A DNA stretch of 39,517 nt from Prevotella sp. UBA3675 (GCA_002372235.1 DFJI01000014.1:1-39517); one strand, 5' to 3'; counted from the first letter of the stretch, positions 1 through 10,028 are shown. The notes: generated from the letters alone by a model not told the origin. Translations and numbers: made by a program.

Positions 1-1980
1 GTGAACGGCGAAGTGACAGAGACCTCAAAGGTTGTCAGCCCCTGGGCCAAGAAATTCCTGACACTGAAGCTGGACCAGCCTGCCAAGGGAACGGAGGGCG
101 GCACCTATAGCCCCAACGACATGAGCGTGGGCGACGTGGACGGCGACGGACAGTACGAGCTGTTCGTGAAGTGGGATCCTACGACCTCTCACGACAACTC
201 GCAGGATGGCAATACCGACAACGTGTATATTGACTGCTACCGTCTGGATGGCACGAAACTGTGGCGCATCAACCTGGGTCCCAACATTCGCGCCGGAGCT
301 CACTACACGCAGTTCATGGTCTATGACTTCAATGGCGACGGACGGGCTGAGATGATGTGCAAGACGGCCACTGGCTCCATTGACAGCAAGGGCAACTACG
401 TGAACCAGGCTGCAACCGATGCTACCATCAAGGCGCATGACAACAGCAAGGTGTATCGCGTAACCAGCGGCAGTCACCCCGGCCACGTGCTGAGCGGCCC
501 CGAATACCTCACGGTGTTCAACGGTGAGACGGGCGAGGCTATCCATACCACATGGTATCTGCCTGGCCGTGCAGGAACCGGCCCAAAACTGCCTTCAGGC
601 AAGGAATCTACTGAGGGCGGTTCCGAACTGGGCAAGGTGAGCACCTTCCCCAGCGGGTTCTGGGGCGACAACTATGGAGGCCGCTCGGAACGCTATCTGG
701 CTGCCGTGGCCTACATCAACGGTGCCGACAAGCCTGCCTGCGGCATCTTCAGCCGTGGCTACTACACACAGGCTTACGTCTGGGCGGTGAGTTTCGACGG
801 CACTCGCCTGCATACTGAGTGGCTGCATGCTTCGCCCAATCGCACATCTTCGGTGGTATTCACTCCGAAAGGCACGACCAGCATAAAGATTGAAGTGGAT
901 GGCGACGTGCTAGTGCGCCAAGGTTTGAAGACCGCCCCTGCCAACACAGGTGGTGTGACAGACACCGACAGCAACGGCGGCATTGCAGGCAGCAACACAC
1001 TCTACGGAAACGGTAACCATAACCTCTCAATAGCCGATGTCGATGGCGACGGCAAGGACGAGATACTGTGGGGTGCTGCCGCACTCGACGACGACGGCAC
1101 GCTGCTCTATGCCACTGGCTACGGCCACGGCGATGCCATACACGTGGCGAAGATGCGCCCTGATGACGAAGACCTCTACGTGTTCGACGTGCACGAGGAG
1201 AAGCTGAAGGCTAATCATGGCTCCTGGGATCTGCACAACGCACGCACGGGTGAAGTGATCTTCCACGGTGACAAGGCCGAATCAGACAACGGACGCGGCA
1301 TGGCTGCAGCGCTCATCGGCACAAGCCGCGCCTATCAGTTCTGGTCGTCGGACGACCGACAGCCTCGCTCTGCCGTCTCAGGCAATACGGTCATTGAGAA
1401 GTCATGCTCCGTCAACTTCCGTATCTACTGGGATGGTTCCAATGCCGACCAGCTGTTTGACGGAAGCTACAACAGCGACACCGACAAGGCTGCACCCACC
1501 ATACAGAAGTGGAACGGATCGAGCTTCACCAACGTCATCTCATTCGGTTCTTCGACCTATAACAATCCGCAGACCTGCAACACGACCAAGGCTACACCTT
1601 GCTTGCAGGCCGATATTCTGGGTGACTGGCGCGAAGAGCTGATTATGTGGAACGGCAATGACCCGTCCGAGATTATGATCTACACTACATGGACGGCCAC
1701 GAACTATGCTGTTCCCACACTGATGCACGACCACGTATATAGAATGGGAGTGGCTTGGCAGAACACTGCCTACAACCAGCCGCCTCACCTGGGCTACTTC
1801 CTGCCCGACTATCTCAACGGCAAGCTGCCCAACAGCATCAATCAGACCGCAGCACCTGTCAATCAGACGACTCAGACATTCGACCTGCAAGGCCGTCGCA
1901 CAAATGGTCTGAAGAAAGGGCTGAACATTATGAGAGTGCGCACCGACAAGGGCGTTGAGACCCGGAAAGTGATTTACTGA
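1..1980 (+). CDS. Rhamnogalacturonan lyase, PL11 family, 5' end outside window
   Basis: Secreted polysaccharide lyase that should cleave rhamnogalacturonan I by beta-elimination, leaving unsaturated galacturonosyl ends. The 659 readable residues align along their length with the next gene. They hold the acidic calcium-type loops of PL11 propellers: DVDGDGQYE (about residue 46), DFNGDGRAE (about 109) and DVDGDGKDE (about 346). The paralogue carries about 97 more residues before the matching point (VNGEPVDTSK there, NGEVTETSK here), so the signal peptide and first beta domain lie off the window. GTG at base 1 is therefore not a trustworthy start. The protein ends in a short T9SS-style tail (FDLQGRRTNG, then a basic end) placed directly after the catalytic domain. 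The next gene starts 18 bases downstream, so the two are probably co-transcribed. Family assignment is confident; exo or endo mode is not visible. Confidence 0.9.
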   Translation: MNGEVTETSKVVSPWAKKFLTLKLDQPAKGTEGGTYSPNDMSVGDVDGDGQYELFVKWDPTTSHDNSQDGNTDNVYIDCYRLDGTKLWRINLGPNIRAGAHYTQFMVYDFNGDGRAEMMCKTATGSIDSKGNYVNQAATDATIKAHDNSKVYRVTSGSHPGHVLSGPEYLTVFNGETGEAIHTTWYLPGRAGTGPKLPSGKESTEGGSELGKVSTFPSGFWGDNYGGRSERYLAAVAYINGADKPACGIFSRGYYTQAYVWAVSFDGTRLHTEWLHASPNRTSSVVFTPKGTTSIKIEVDGDVLVRQGLKTAPANTGGVTDTDSNGGIAGSNTLYGNGNHNLSIADVDGDGKDEILWGAAALDDDGTLLYATGYGHGDAIHVAKMRPDDEDLYVFDVHEEKLKANHGSWDLHNARTGEVIFHGDKAESDNGRGMAAALIGTSRAYQFWSSDDRQPRSAVSGNTVIEKSCSVNFRIYWDGSNADQLFDGSYNSDTDKAAPTIQKWNGSSFTNVISFGSSTYNNPQTCNTTKATPCLQADILGDWREELIMWNGNDPSEIMIYTTWTATNYAVPTLMHDHVYRMGVAWQNTAYNQPPHLGYFLPDYLNGKLPNSINQTAAPVNQTTQTFDLQGRRTNGLKKGLNIMRVRTDKGVETRKVIY

Positions 1981-1998
1981 AACAAAAATTAAACTACG

Positions 1999-4461
1999 AT
2001 GAAAATGAAACATGTATTTTTTACATTGGCCGCCCTTGCCGCAACATCAGCACAGGCACAGAACACCCCCGTAGCCCAGATGGAGAAGCTGGATCGCGGC
2101 GTGGTGGCTCTGAAGTCGTCAACGGGTAGCGGCAACTTCGTCAGCTGGCGTTTCTTCGGTACTGATGACGAGGAACAGACCACTTTCGACCTGATGCGTG
2201 GCAACTCCGTAGTGGCGCGCAACCTCTATGCCACCAATTATAAGGATGCTGGCGGAAATGCCACCTCCACCTACCGTGTCATCACAAAGGTTAATGGTGA
2301 GCCCGTTGACACTTCGAAAGCGGTCACCGCTTGGGGCGATGTGTATAAGACCTTGAAGCTCGACCGTCCTGCGGCAGGAGCGAATGGTGGTACTTACGAG
2401 CCTAACGACATGAGCGTGGGCGATGTGGATGGCGACGGCGAATATGAACTGTTCATGAAATGGTATCCTTCGAACGCAAAAGACAACTCGCAGGGCGGCA
2501 TCACCGACAATACCATCATTGACTGCTACAAAATGGACGGCACTAAGCTGTGGCGCATCGACCTGGGACGCAACATCCGCTCAGGCGCTCACTACACACA
2601 ATATATGGTCTATGACTTCGACGGTGACGGAAAAGCTGAAGTGATGTGCAAGACCGGCCCTGGCTCATTAGACAGCAAGGGTAACTACGTGAACAGCGTG
2701 GCTACTGATGCTTCAATCAAATCAGTGAGTGGCACTGCGCTCTATCGCAGTTCAGATGGGCGCATCACTGGCGGACAGGAATGGCTGACAGTGTTCAACG
2801 GCGCTACAGGCGAAGCCATCCATACCATCTTCTATAATCCTAACCGTAACATGACCTATGGCGGTGCTGCCGACGGTTCAGTAAACTGGGGCGTGGGTGG
2901 AAAGAATGACACTGGATCGTATGGAAACCGTGGCGAACGCTATCTGGCAGCTGTAGCCCATCTGGGTGGACCTGACAAAAATCCCAGCGGCATCTTCTGC
3001 CGTGGCTACTATGACTACGCTTTCATCTGGGCTGTCGACTTCGATGGTACTCACCTGAAGCAGAAATGGTTCTCCTCTCACAAGTCGAAGACTTCATATA
3101 CTGTGACAACCTATGATGCTAATGGAGGCAGCACATCGAAGACCTACAGTGGCTGCAAGTCCACCTTCACTCCTGCCAGTGGAGAGAAAGCAGGCGGCAG
3201 TGGAACGATGTACAGCAATGGCAATCATAACATGTCAATCGCTGATGTAGATGGCGATGGCTGCGATGAAATCATCTGGGGCTCAGCCGGACTAAACAAC
3301 GACGGCACACTGCTTTATGGCACTGGCTTCGGTCATGGTGATGCCATACATCTGGCAGACCACTGCCCTGACCGTCCTGGACTGGAAGTGTTCCAGATTC
3401 ACGAAGAGAAAGGTACATACGCATGGGATTTGCACGATGCGGCTACTGGCGAAATTCTGCTGAAAGGTGGCCCCGACGGTGTGGATAACGGCAGAGGTAT
3501 CGCCGGACAGTTCGATGCAAACATACGCGGCTCGCTGTTCTGGTCATCCAGTGACGGTTCTGCACGCAGTGCCGTGACAGGCATTGCAGAGTCAACGAAC
3601 CACGGTTCTTCAAACTTCCGTGTCTATTGGGACGGCGACCTGCAGGAAGAGCTGTTCGACGGTGGAAAGATTGACAAATGGAATGGCAACGGCACCTCAC
3701 GCATCTATCTGAACGGAAAGAATCTCTATGACTACAACGCTTCCAGCACCTGCAACGGCTCAAAATCGACACCGAACCTTCAGGCCGACATCTTAGGCGA
3801 CTGGCGCGAAGAAATCATCTTGTGGTCGTCGAGCGACTATACTACGATCAACATCTTCACTTCTAACACAGAGACCGTCTATCGAATGCCCACGCTGATG
3901 CACGACCACACCTATCGCATGGGCATAGCATGGCAGAATACGGCCTACAACCAGCCACCTCATCTGGGCTACTACCTACCCGATGCCATGATGCCTCATT
4001 TTGCGAACAAGGATTATCGTGAGATTCGTGTGAACGTGGGTGATTCCGTGAAATTCGAGTCTTTCCTGCGCTATACCAAAGGCTGTCTGTTTACGGCAGG
4101 CATTCTGCCCGACGGGACGAAAAAGAGCTACAATGTTCCTGAAGGGTTCGAGAGACCCGTCTATAACAGCACCCAGAGAAAGCTGACACTGAAAGGAGCG
4201 CCTAAAGAGGCTGGCACTTACGGATTCGTACTAAAGCTGACCGGACTGACGGGACCGGTAATTGAAGATACGATCCGCGTCGTGGCAACCCATAGCACAG
4301 GTATTGAAGATATAGAGAACGTGAAGCCTGACACGAATGCTCCTACAACCATCTATGACGCTGCAGGCCGCCTGATGCCACAGCAGTCTGTGAGCATCCT
4401 GCCAAGAGGTCTCTATATCATTCGCGAGAATGGAAGGACGAGAAAAGTTCTTGTGAAGTAA
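1999..4461 (+). CDS. Rhamnogalacturonan lyase, PL11 family, with Ig-like domain and sorting tail
   Basis: Second PL11 lyase, 820 residues and complete. It has a signal peptide (residues 1-20, cut after AQA), an N-terminal beta domain (about 25-100) and the PL11 propeller (about 110-670) with DVDGDGEYE, DFDGDGKAE and DVDGDGCDE loops. An Ig-like beta domain follows (about 675-775), absent from the upstream paralogue, then a T9SS-style tail containing YDAAGRL and GLYIIRENG. The ATG at 1999 is supported by the signal peptide and by an AT-rich leader 18 bases after the previous stop. It should be exported, and surface-attached or released through type IX secretion, to degrade pectin backbone. Its stop lies five bases from the stop of the convergent gene, with no terminator hairpin between. 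Confidence 0.93.
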   Translation: MKMKHVFFTLAALAATSAQAQNTPVAQMEKLDRGVVALKSSTGSGNFVSWRFFGTDDEEQTTFDLMRGNSVVARNLYATNYKDAGGNATSTYRVITKVNGEPVDTSKAVTAWGDVYKTLKLDRPAAGANGGTYEPNDMSVGDVDGDGEYELFMKWYPSNAKDNSQGGITDNTIIDCYKMDGTKLWRIDLGRNIRSGAHYTQYMVYDFDGDGKAEVMCKTGPGSLDSKGNYVNSVATDASIKSVSGTALYRSSDGRITGGQEWLTVFNGATGEAIHTIFYNPNRNMTYGGAADGSVNWGVGGKNDTGSYGNRGERYLAAVAHLGGPDKNPSGIFCRGYYDYAFIWAVDFDGTHLKQKWFSSHKSKTSYTVTTYDANGGSTSKTYSGCKSTFTPASGEKAGGSGTMYSNGNHNMSIADVDGDGCDEIIWGSAGLNNDGTLLYGTGFGHGDAIHLADHCPDRPGLEVFQIHEEKGTYAWDLHDAATGEILLKGGPDGVDNGRGIAGQFDANIRGSLFWSSSDGSARSAVTGIAESTNHGSSNFRVYWDGDLQEELFDGGKIDKWNGNGTSRIYLNGKNLYDYNASSTCNGSKSTPNLQADILGDWREEIILWSSSDYTTINIFTSNTETVYRMPTLMHDHTYRMGIAWQNTAYNQPPHLGYYLPDAMMPHFANKDYREIRVNVGDSVKFESFLRYTKGCLFTAGILPDGTKKSYNVPEGFERPVYNSTQRKLTLKGAPKEAGTYGFVLKLTGLTGPVIEDTIRVVATHSTGIEDIENVKPDTNAPTTIYDAAGRLMPQQSVSILPRGLYIIRENGRTRKVLVK

Positions 4462-4466
4462 ACGGA

Positions 4467-7271
4467 CTATTTACTGTGTAACAACCGACCATCGCTTGTA
4501 AGCCCAGCCGCACTCATCTTGATACGTGTATCCTTGCTGCTATTATAGAAAACAGCCGTAAAACGCCCCGTTTCATCGGTTACAGCATTGGGATTCCAGT
4601 AGAGAGTGCGGCGATAGTCGGTGGGCTCAGCAGGCCGCTGCTCACTGTAATCCGGCTGATAGAATGCCTCGGGTGCATTGATGCCGTGAAACAGGATGTG
4701 GCGATCGCGGAACGTGGGTTGCTTACCGTCATCGGGAATCAGCACCAAATCAACGGTAGCATCCGCCGTAGTGACACCTTCAACCATCGTAGAGTCCTCA
4801 TTTCGCGGCTCATAGTCACTAAACACACGAATATCAAGCAAGCGGTTCAGTTTCAGACGTTCTTTATACCACTGCGGCGTGCGGTGTGCACGGAAAAGGC
4901 CAGCCGCTTCGGTGGCAGAGCCTAAGGAATAGGGAGAGTAGTTCCGATAGTAGGTGTGGCCTTCCAGTCGTCCGTCAACATTAAACATGCGATAGCGGTT
5001 CATGTTGCCATAGAGATAACGACATACTTGCACTGGGAAGAGGCGCATGTCCAGCTTACCGTAAGACAGGCCACGGTCGGTCAGGTTGTTATACATTTCG
5101 TAGGCATCGACCACAAATGCCGGCTTCTTCCAGTCAATGGCACGTTTGCCACGTCTTTTTCCCTTCACGGTCACATTTCCCAACTCATGAACGTCGTTCT
5201 CCATGGAAAGTTCAGAGAGGGTATCAATCAGCAGTTCGGCATCAATATCGGGCTGATGATTCTCATAGTAGTTGTATGGATGGGTGAACATGGGGAAAAA
5301 CAGCTCACGCTTCACATAGAAATCAGGAAAAGCATCTTCGTTCAATTCCTTCGTATCTTTGCGCGAGGCCATGTTTTTCTTGATGGAATCGCTCTCTTTA
5401 TAGGCTTTCATCTTCAGATAGCCATCGCCATAGAAAGGAGGCACATTGAACAGGAAATGACCTTTCTGCGTCTTCTGAATGGAGCCAACGACCTGAGTAC
5501 CCAGACTGATTTCTGCCTCAACCAACACATCACGCTTCAGCGTACCGCCATAGAGACGTAAGCCTGCGGTGATTTCGTTCATTCCGCCATATTCAATATT
5601 ATCCATGTCGGTATTTTCAGCCATCAGATTAATATCTTCGGTCGTCGTAAGAGTTTCGGCCTCGTCGGGTTCTCCTGCAAAAGGATCGACGGCAGCCGTC
5701 TCCTCGTCGGGTGACTTCACTCCCAACTGCCCCACTCCGGTAATCCAGTTGGGAATCTCGTCCACCTCCACTTCGTTAATGGAAATCATCTTATGCACCG
5801 TTCCTTCCACCGTGATTCCTTTTTCAGGCTGATAGCGCATAGCGTGTGCGGTATCGGCAAGTTCTTGCCACTTATATTTACGCCAGCCTTGAACCTGCAT
5901 CAGTAAGTCTAAATGACGGCGATGCTGCTCGTCATCTTTGGCGAAATAATAGGCCGGACGCGCGATGAAACCGCGCAAATCGCTCGACAACAGCATATCG
6001 GTCATGATGTTTCCGTCATCATAAGTAGGCTCATCCGTATAAGTGTCACGAATGGAAAGTGAGAAAGTCACCGGCCCATCTGTCTGTCCGCACTGCACAG
6101 GTACCTCTATCTTCTCATAAGCGCTGTAAACTCTCTTCGGATCAATCGTTGTTGAAATCGTGTTACTGTCCTGCTCATGATGATTCACAAAGAACAGACG
6201 GTCGGCCAAGACCTGCCCGTCATCATCGAAGACGGTCACATCGTTCACCCCAGTAGGAAGCTGTGAAAACGGCAGCTTCAGCGATGAAGTCCCCGATGGA
6301 ATGGCCTCAAAATGTCGCAGCACGCCACGGCAAAGCACTGAAACGGCATATTGCTTATCTTGCGGAAGCCCAGCTGTCGCAATCGCCAGGATGCTGTCTT
6401 GCAAACGCAAGGCCACTCCTTTACGTTCAGCTTTCGGCAGATTGAAATCATAGTTCTTACCCCTATAGGTGAAGTGAGCCTTTAGCCGACTGCTACCGGG
6501 CGTAACAGCAAAGGAACCACGGCCCATGTATTCAGTTTTGATCTCCTTAGAGACGCCATCACAGGTCAGCGTACCCTTCAGGTTGACAGCTTCACCCAAC
6601 TGATTCACCACGTCAAACGCCACATTATTCACCACACCTTCCAGCAAATGTCCGCCCTCTGGATAGAAGGTAACAATCAGGTTGTCTTTCTTTGGCTTAG
6701 GCACTCGCTGCTTGGGGCGCTGATACATACGTCGGGCATTGTAGTCGCCCGCTTTCTCTGGCTTGCTATAGATAGGAAGCACACGAGAATACAGGCCATC
6801 CCATACCCGAAAGAAGTCTGCCGCCATTTGCTTATTGAAAAAAGCCCATTTATCGGTGGTGCTATAATGATGATGACTGACATTGAAATTGAGCATCCAT
6901 CGCGTATAGGCCCGGAGCTCATAATAGCCAGAATAGAGCGAGTCTTTCAATTCGAACTGACCACAAGTAAAACCTTTCGGATTAACCACAATCGTCTGGC
7001 GCTCGACAAGCAGCCCGTCGGGTGACAACAGCTCTACATAAAGCAAACGGCTCATGTCCGTAGGCTGTAGGTTACCAGCCTGCACGACATAAGCCTTATA
7101 CCAAAGTGTATCACCCACAAAATAACATTGATTATCGGTATGAAGATACACCTTTTCCTGTAGTTGTGAAACCGACGACTGCTCCAATGCCTGCCGAATG
7201 TCATCCAAATTGCCTGCCATCAGGTTCTGACAGGTCAGCACTATTAGCAATACAGAAAGAATATGACGCAT
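4467..7271 (-). CDS. Large secreted macroglobulin-like (MG2-type) beta-domain protein
   Basis: Exported protein of about 934 residues. The chosen ATG (7271) starts directly at a signal peptide (MRHILSVLLIVLTCQNLMAG). An in-frame ATG at 7307 would add 12 residues in front of it and is less likely. After the signal comes the block QEKVYLHTDNQCYFVGDTLW, typical of Bacteroidota proteins built from alpha-2-macroglobulin-like domains and often annotated as TonB plug or carboxypeptidase-regulatory-like. Several beta-sandwich segments follow, then an acidic linker (about residues 550-590 of the longer frame). The C-terminal block (VTDETGRFTAVFY) is also common to this family. No catalytic motif or transmembrane barrel is evident. 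The gene stands alone between dnaA and the convergent PL11 pair. The exact biological role is unknown. Confidence 0.7.
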   Translation of the reverse strand: MRHILSVLLIVLTCQNLMAGNLDDIRQALEQSSVSQLQEKVYLHTDNQCYFVGDTLWYKAYVVQAGNLQPTDMSRLLYVELLSPDGLLVERQTIVVNPKGFTCGQFELKDSLYSGYYELRAYTRWMLNFNVSHHHYSTTDKWAFFNKQMAADFFRVWDGLYSRVLPIYSKPEKAGDYNARRMYQRPKQRVPKPKKDNLIVTFYPEGGHLLEGVVNNVAFDVVNQLGEAVNLKGTLTCDGVSKEIKTEYMGRGSFAVTPGSSRLKAHFTYRGKNYDFNLPKAERKGVALRLQDSILAIATAGLPQDKQYAVSVLCRGVLRHFEAIPSGTSSLKLPFSQLPTGVNDVTVFDDDGQVLADRLFFVNHHEQDSNTISTTIDPKRVYSAYEKIEVPVQCGQTDGPVTFSLSIRDTYTDEPTYDDGNIMTDMLLSSDLRGFIARPAYYFAKDDEQHRRHLDLLMQVQGWRKYKWQELADTAHAMRYQPEKGITVEGTVHKMISINEVEVDEIPNWITGVGQLGVKSPDEETAAVDPFAGEPDEAETLTTTEDINLMAENTDMDNIEYGGMNEITAGLRLYGGTLKRDVLVEAEISLGTQVVGSIQKTQKGHFLFNVPPFYGDGYLKMKAYKESDSIKKNMASRKDTKELNEDAFPDFYVKRELFFPMFTHPYNYYENHQPDIDAELLIDTLSELSMENDVHELGNVTVKGKRRGKRAIDWKKPAFVVDAYEMYNNLTDRGLSYGKLDMRLFPVQVCRYLYGNMNRYRMFNVDGRLEGHTYYRNYSPYSLGSATEAAGLFRAHRTPQWYKERLKLNRLLDIRVFSDYEPRNEDSTMVEGVTTADATVDLVLIPDDGKQPTFRDRHILFHGINAPEAFYQPDYSEQRPAEPTDYRRTLYWNPNAVTDETGRFTAVFYNSSKDTRIKMSAAGLTSDGRLLHSK

Positions 7272-7409
7272 GATTCCTATGCTTTTGGTTAGTTTTGTTT
7301 GATCCATATTGACTTGCTATTTCCAAAAAGTAATATCAATAATTTAGACGTCTCAAATAGCATTTCGTTTAATCGTTATGCAGCAATTTACGATATTCTA
7401 CATACTAAT

Positions 7410-7450
7410 AAAAAAAACTGAAGGGTTCCTCTGCTTAGGAACGCTTCAGT
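7410..7450 (-). terminator. Rho-independent terminator of dnaA overlapping its stop codon
   Basis: An inverted repeat (ACTGAAG-G-GTTCCT / AGGAAC-G-CTTCAGT, 7417-7450, six-base loop, one central mismatch) is followed on the minus strand by eight Ts (7417-7410). The dnaA stop codon (7435-7437) lies in the loop and upper stem, so the last coding codons form one arm. Confidence 0.85.
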
Positions 7451-8847
7451 TTGAATGAAGTCTCTATGCTTTTCAGCTCTTCCATAAACGATTTATCGAC
7501 CTTCAGTCGCTGTTCTATAGCTGAGCAGCTATGTATCACAGTAGAATGATCACGCCCACCGATGAGCTGACCGATACGTGATGTCGGCATCTTGGTAAAC
7601 TTCTGTGCCAGATACATTGAAATCTGTCGAGCCAAAACATAATCACGCTTGCGGCTCTTGCTATAAATGTTCTGTTGCGTTACATTATAGTGTTGGCAGA
7701 CTGTTTCCAGAATGTCGTCAATGGTCAACGGGTGGTTGTCCACCTTCACAGCACGCTTAATGACGCGCTCAGCCAACCGCATGTCTATATTAGAATTGTA
7801 AACAATACTATAAGCCATCAACGAGTTGACCACACCTTCCAAATCGCGAACACTTCCATTAGCAGTTTGCGCGATGTACGCTATCACGTCAGCAGGAATC
7901 TTCAAACCGTCACGACGACACTTCGATTGCAAGATATCTACACACAATTGCACATTGGGCTTCTCCAATTCAGCTATCAAACCGCAAGAGAAACGGGTTA
8001 ACATCCTGTCCTTCAGCCAATCCAAATCGACGGGAGGACGGTCACTGGCCAGAATAATCTGCTTGCCCAAACGGAACAGATGATCAAAAATATGGAAGAA
8101 AGTTGCCACCGTCTTCTCTGCCGTAGCCCATTCCTGCACATCATCCACGATGAGCACATCAATCGTTTGATAAAAATTGATGAAGTCATTGACCGTATTC
8201 TGCCGTTGCGCATCGGTGTACTGCACTTGGAACAACCGTGCTGAAACATAGAGTACACGCTTCTGTGGGTACATTTTCTTTGTCTGCACGCCTATAGCCG
8301 TAACCAAGTGCGTCTTTCCGCATCCTGACGGTCCGAATATGAAGAAGGGATTAAACGTAGATTTTCCTGGGTGCTCAGCAATGGAGAGCCCGATAGTGCG
8401 AGGCAGTTTGTTTGAGTCTCCCTCAATAAAATTATCGAAAGTCTTTCTGGGGTCCAGCTGTGGATTCAGGTCTTGCGGTACAGCTGCATCCAACACAGTA
8501 GGCGTCTTGTTGGCACGTGTTGCAGCCTGCGGTCCTTCAATGTCAGCAGGCCGATCGCTTTCCACATCCTGTGTCAGATTGTGCGACTTATCCGTCATCA
8601 CTCTGTAAGTGAGCACGACATTGGCTTTGAAGCTTTGCGTCAGCGCCCAGCCCATGAGCTGTACGAACTGCTGCTCCAGATACTCATATACATAAGGGCT
8701 CGGCACTTGTACCAACAGGGTGGATGTACCCTCATCGTATTTCTCGAACACGAGGGGCTCAAACCATGTTTTGAAGATCTGCTCCGTGACGTTCTGTCTG
8801 ATTAATCTGAGGCAGTTGTCCCAAAGCGCCTTATGACTTTGTTGCAT
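7435..8847 (-). CDS. dnaA: Chromosomal replication initiator DnaA
   Basis: Initiator ATPase that binds DnaA boxes and opens the origin. At 470 residues it is a normal length. Domain I spans about residues 1-80 (WFEPLVF). A variable linker (about 85-130) follows. The AAA+ domain has Walker A GPSGCGKT (172-179) and Walker B VLIVDD (231-236). The C-terminal DNA-binding domain IV carries the signature GGRDHSTVIHS. The ATG at 8847 gives the usual Bacteroidota N-terminus. It is transcribed alone, with a terminator built into its 3' end. The upstream region has GAACTTTG at 8923-8916 and again at 8981-8974, one base off the -7 consensus, so its promoter is only tentative. No cluster of DnaA boxes was seen nearby, so oriC need not be here. 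Confidence 0.98.
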   Translation of the reverse strand: MQQSHKALWDNCLRLIRQNVTEQIFKTWFEPLVFEKYDEGTSTLLVQVPSPYVYEYLEQQFVQLMGWALTQSFKANVVLTYRVMTDKSHNLTQDVESDRPADIEGPQAATRANKTPTVLDAAVPQDLNPQLDPRKTFDNFIEGDSNKLPRTIGLSIAEHPGKSTFNPFFIFGPSGCGKTHLVTAIGVQTKKMYPQKRVLYVSARLFQVQYTDAQRQNTVNDFINFYQTIDVLIVDDVQEWATAEKTVATFFHIFDHLFRLGKQIILASDRPPVDLDWLKDRMLTRFSCGLIAELEKPNVQLCVDILQSKCRRDGLKIPADVIAYIAQTANGSVRDLEGVVNSLMAYSIVYNSNIDMRLAERVIKRAVKVDNHPLTIDDILETVCQHYNVTQQNIYSKSRKRDYVLARQISMYLAQKFTKMPTSRIGQLIGGRDHSTVIHSCSAIEQRLKVDKSFMEELKSIETSFKLKRS

Positions 8848-9128
8848 CGGGCGTTTCTATTTAATTGATTTTAATTTCAGGTTTGCAGTACGCTATTCTT
8901 TTGCGATTGCAGGTGCAAAGTTCGCTATTTTTTCCGAATCAGCCAAATTGGTCAATATCGAAAGCCGTGTTTACAAAGTTCGTAACTTATTCATATATGG
9001 AGAATTAAGATGTTTCACAACTTTTCAACACTTTAACCTATTGCAAATATCATTTCACCTAATAATCAGCGAGTTAGCAACTTTTTTACATTGCTAACTC
9101 GCCAACTCATATTTAGACAAAATCAAAA
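8848..9128. other. Intergenic region upstream of dnaA with a 12-bp inverted repeat
   Basis: This AT-rich stretch of 281 bases has no credible ORF. It holds a perfect inverted repeat GCGAGTTAGCAA / TTGCTAACTCGC (9069-9102, ten-base loop) shortly after the stop of the MCE gene. The hairpin lacks a clear T-run on either side, so it is either a weak transcription end or a protein-binding palindrome. Two copies of the near-consensus -7 sequence GAACTTTG face dnaA (8923-8916 and 8981-8974). Confidence 0.55.
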
Positions 9129-10028
9129 TTACTTATCTTTTTTGCCAAAAACAGAGAAATGGATATAGCGCTTCGGATGTTCTCTGAAGTCAATCATCAG
9201 CTTATCGGCATCACTCATCGTAGCATTCAGATTGTTATAGAGCTGAGGGTCATGCATCAGCAAGCCCAGCGTACCTTCTTTGCTGTTCAATGCATCAGTC
9301 ATCTGCTGCACATTTGTCAGTGTTTGGTTCACCTTATTCATGGTATTAGCCACGTCAATGCTGTTCAGCTGCCGCGTGAAGCCCTCGGTATTAGTCAACA
9401 CACCATCGGCCTTGGTGAGCAACTGAGGCAGCTGTCCGTTGAGAGTCGCTGAGAGTTGATTGAGTTGCCGGGTTGTCGAATTGAGATTCATGGTTATGGT
9501 TTCAACATTCTGCAAGCTGTTAGCTATAGCCGGACTGGCCAACAAAGCATTCACACTGGCCAGAATGGAATCCAGCTTCGGCAGCATCTTTTCTATCTGG
9601 GGCACCATATCCCCCACTTTTCCCATCATGCCCTGCTGAATGGCACCTACGATCGTATCGCCTTTGGAGAGCAGGTCGATAGGGTTGTCTCCTAATTTCA
9701 GCTGCAACTGGACGTTGCCCAGTAAATCACTTGAAATCTCGGCACGAGTACCTCTTGGCAAACGCAACCGTGGGTCAACTGCAATCGTTGCTATGATATT
9801 TCCCTGATTAGCATAGTCATAGTCCACCTTTTCCACCACGCCTACTTTATAGCCATTGGCATAGATGGGGCTCGAAGCCGACATACCCGTCACATTGTCA
9901 AAACGAGCATAATAGTGATCATCTGTTGTGAACAAGGTCAGCCCCTTCAGGTATTGCAGTCCAAAGTACATCAACACGATACCCGTAATGGCAACCAGCG
10001 CAATTTTTACTTCATTGGTCAACTTCAT
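9129..10028 (-). CDS. MCE/MlaD-family lipid transport substrate-binding protein
   Basis: Periplasmic component of a phospholipid-trafficking (Mla-type) ABC system, anchored in the inner membrane. One N-terminal membrane segment (about residues 8-28, VKIALVAITGIVLMYFGLQY) is followed by an MCE domain (about 35-120, with YANGYKVGVV and RGTRAEISSDLLGNVQL). A long Asn/Gln/Thr-rich helical region (about 140-260) then follows, of the kind that forms needle-like or coiled MCE tails. Its start is 65 bases after the amidase stop, and the amidase-MCE pair is a common Bacteroidota arrangement, so co-transcription is likely. No permease or ATPase (MlaE/MlaF) gene is within the window. Confidence 0.88.
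   Translation of the reverse strand: MKLTNEVKIALVAITGIVLMYFGLQYLKGLTLFTTDDHYYARFDNVTGMSASSPIYANGYKVGVVEKVDYDYANQGNIIATIAVDPRLRLPRGTRAEISSDLLGNVQLQLKLGDNPIDLLSKGDTIVGAIQQGMMGKVGDMVPQIEKMLPKLDSILASVNALLASPAIANSLQNVETITMNLNSTTRQLNQLSATLNGQLPQLLTKADGVLTNTEGFTRQLNSIDVANTMNKVNQTLTNVQQMTDALNSKEGTLGLLMHDPQLYNNLNATMSDADKLMIDFREHPKRYIHFSVFGKKDK

Noticed and set aside
8848..9128. Possible replication origin next to dnaA
   Set aside because: No cluster of DnaA boxes or AT-rich unwinding repeats was recognised, and dnaA is often distant from oriC in this phylum.
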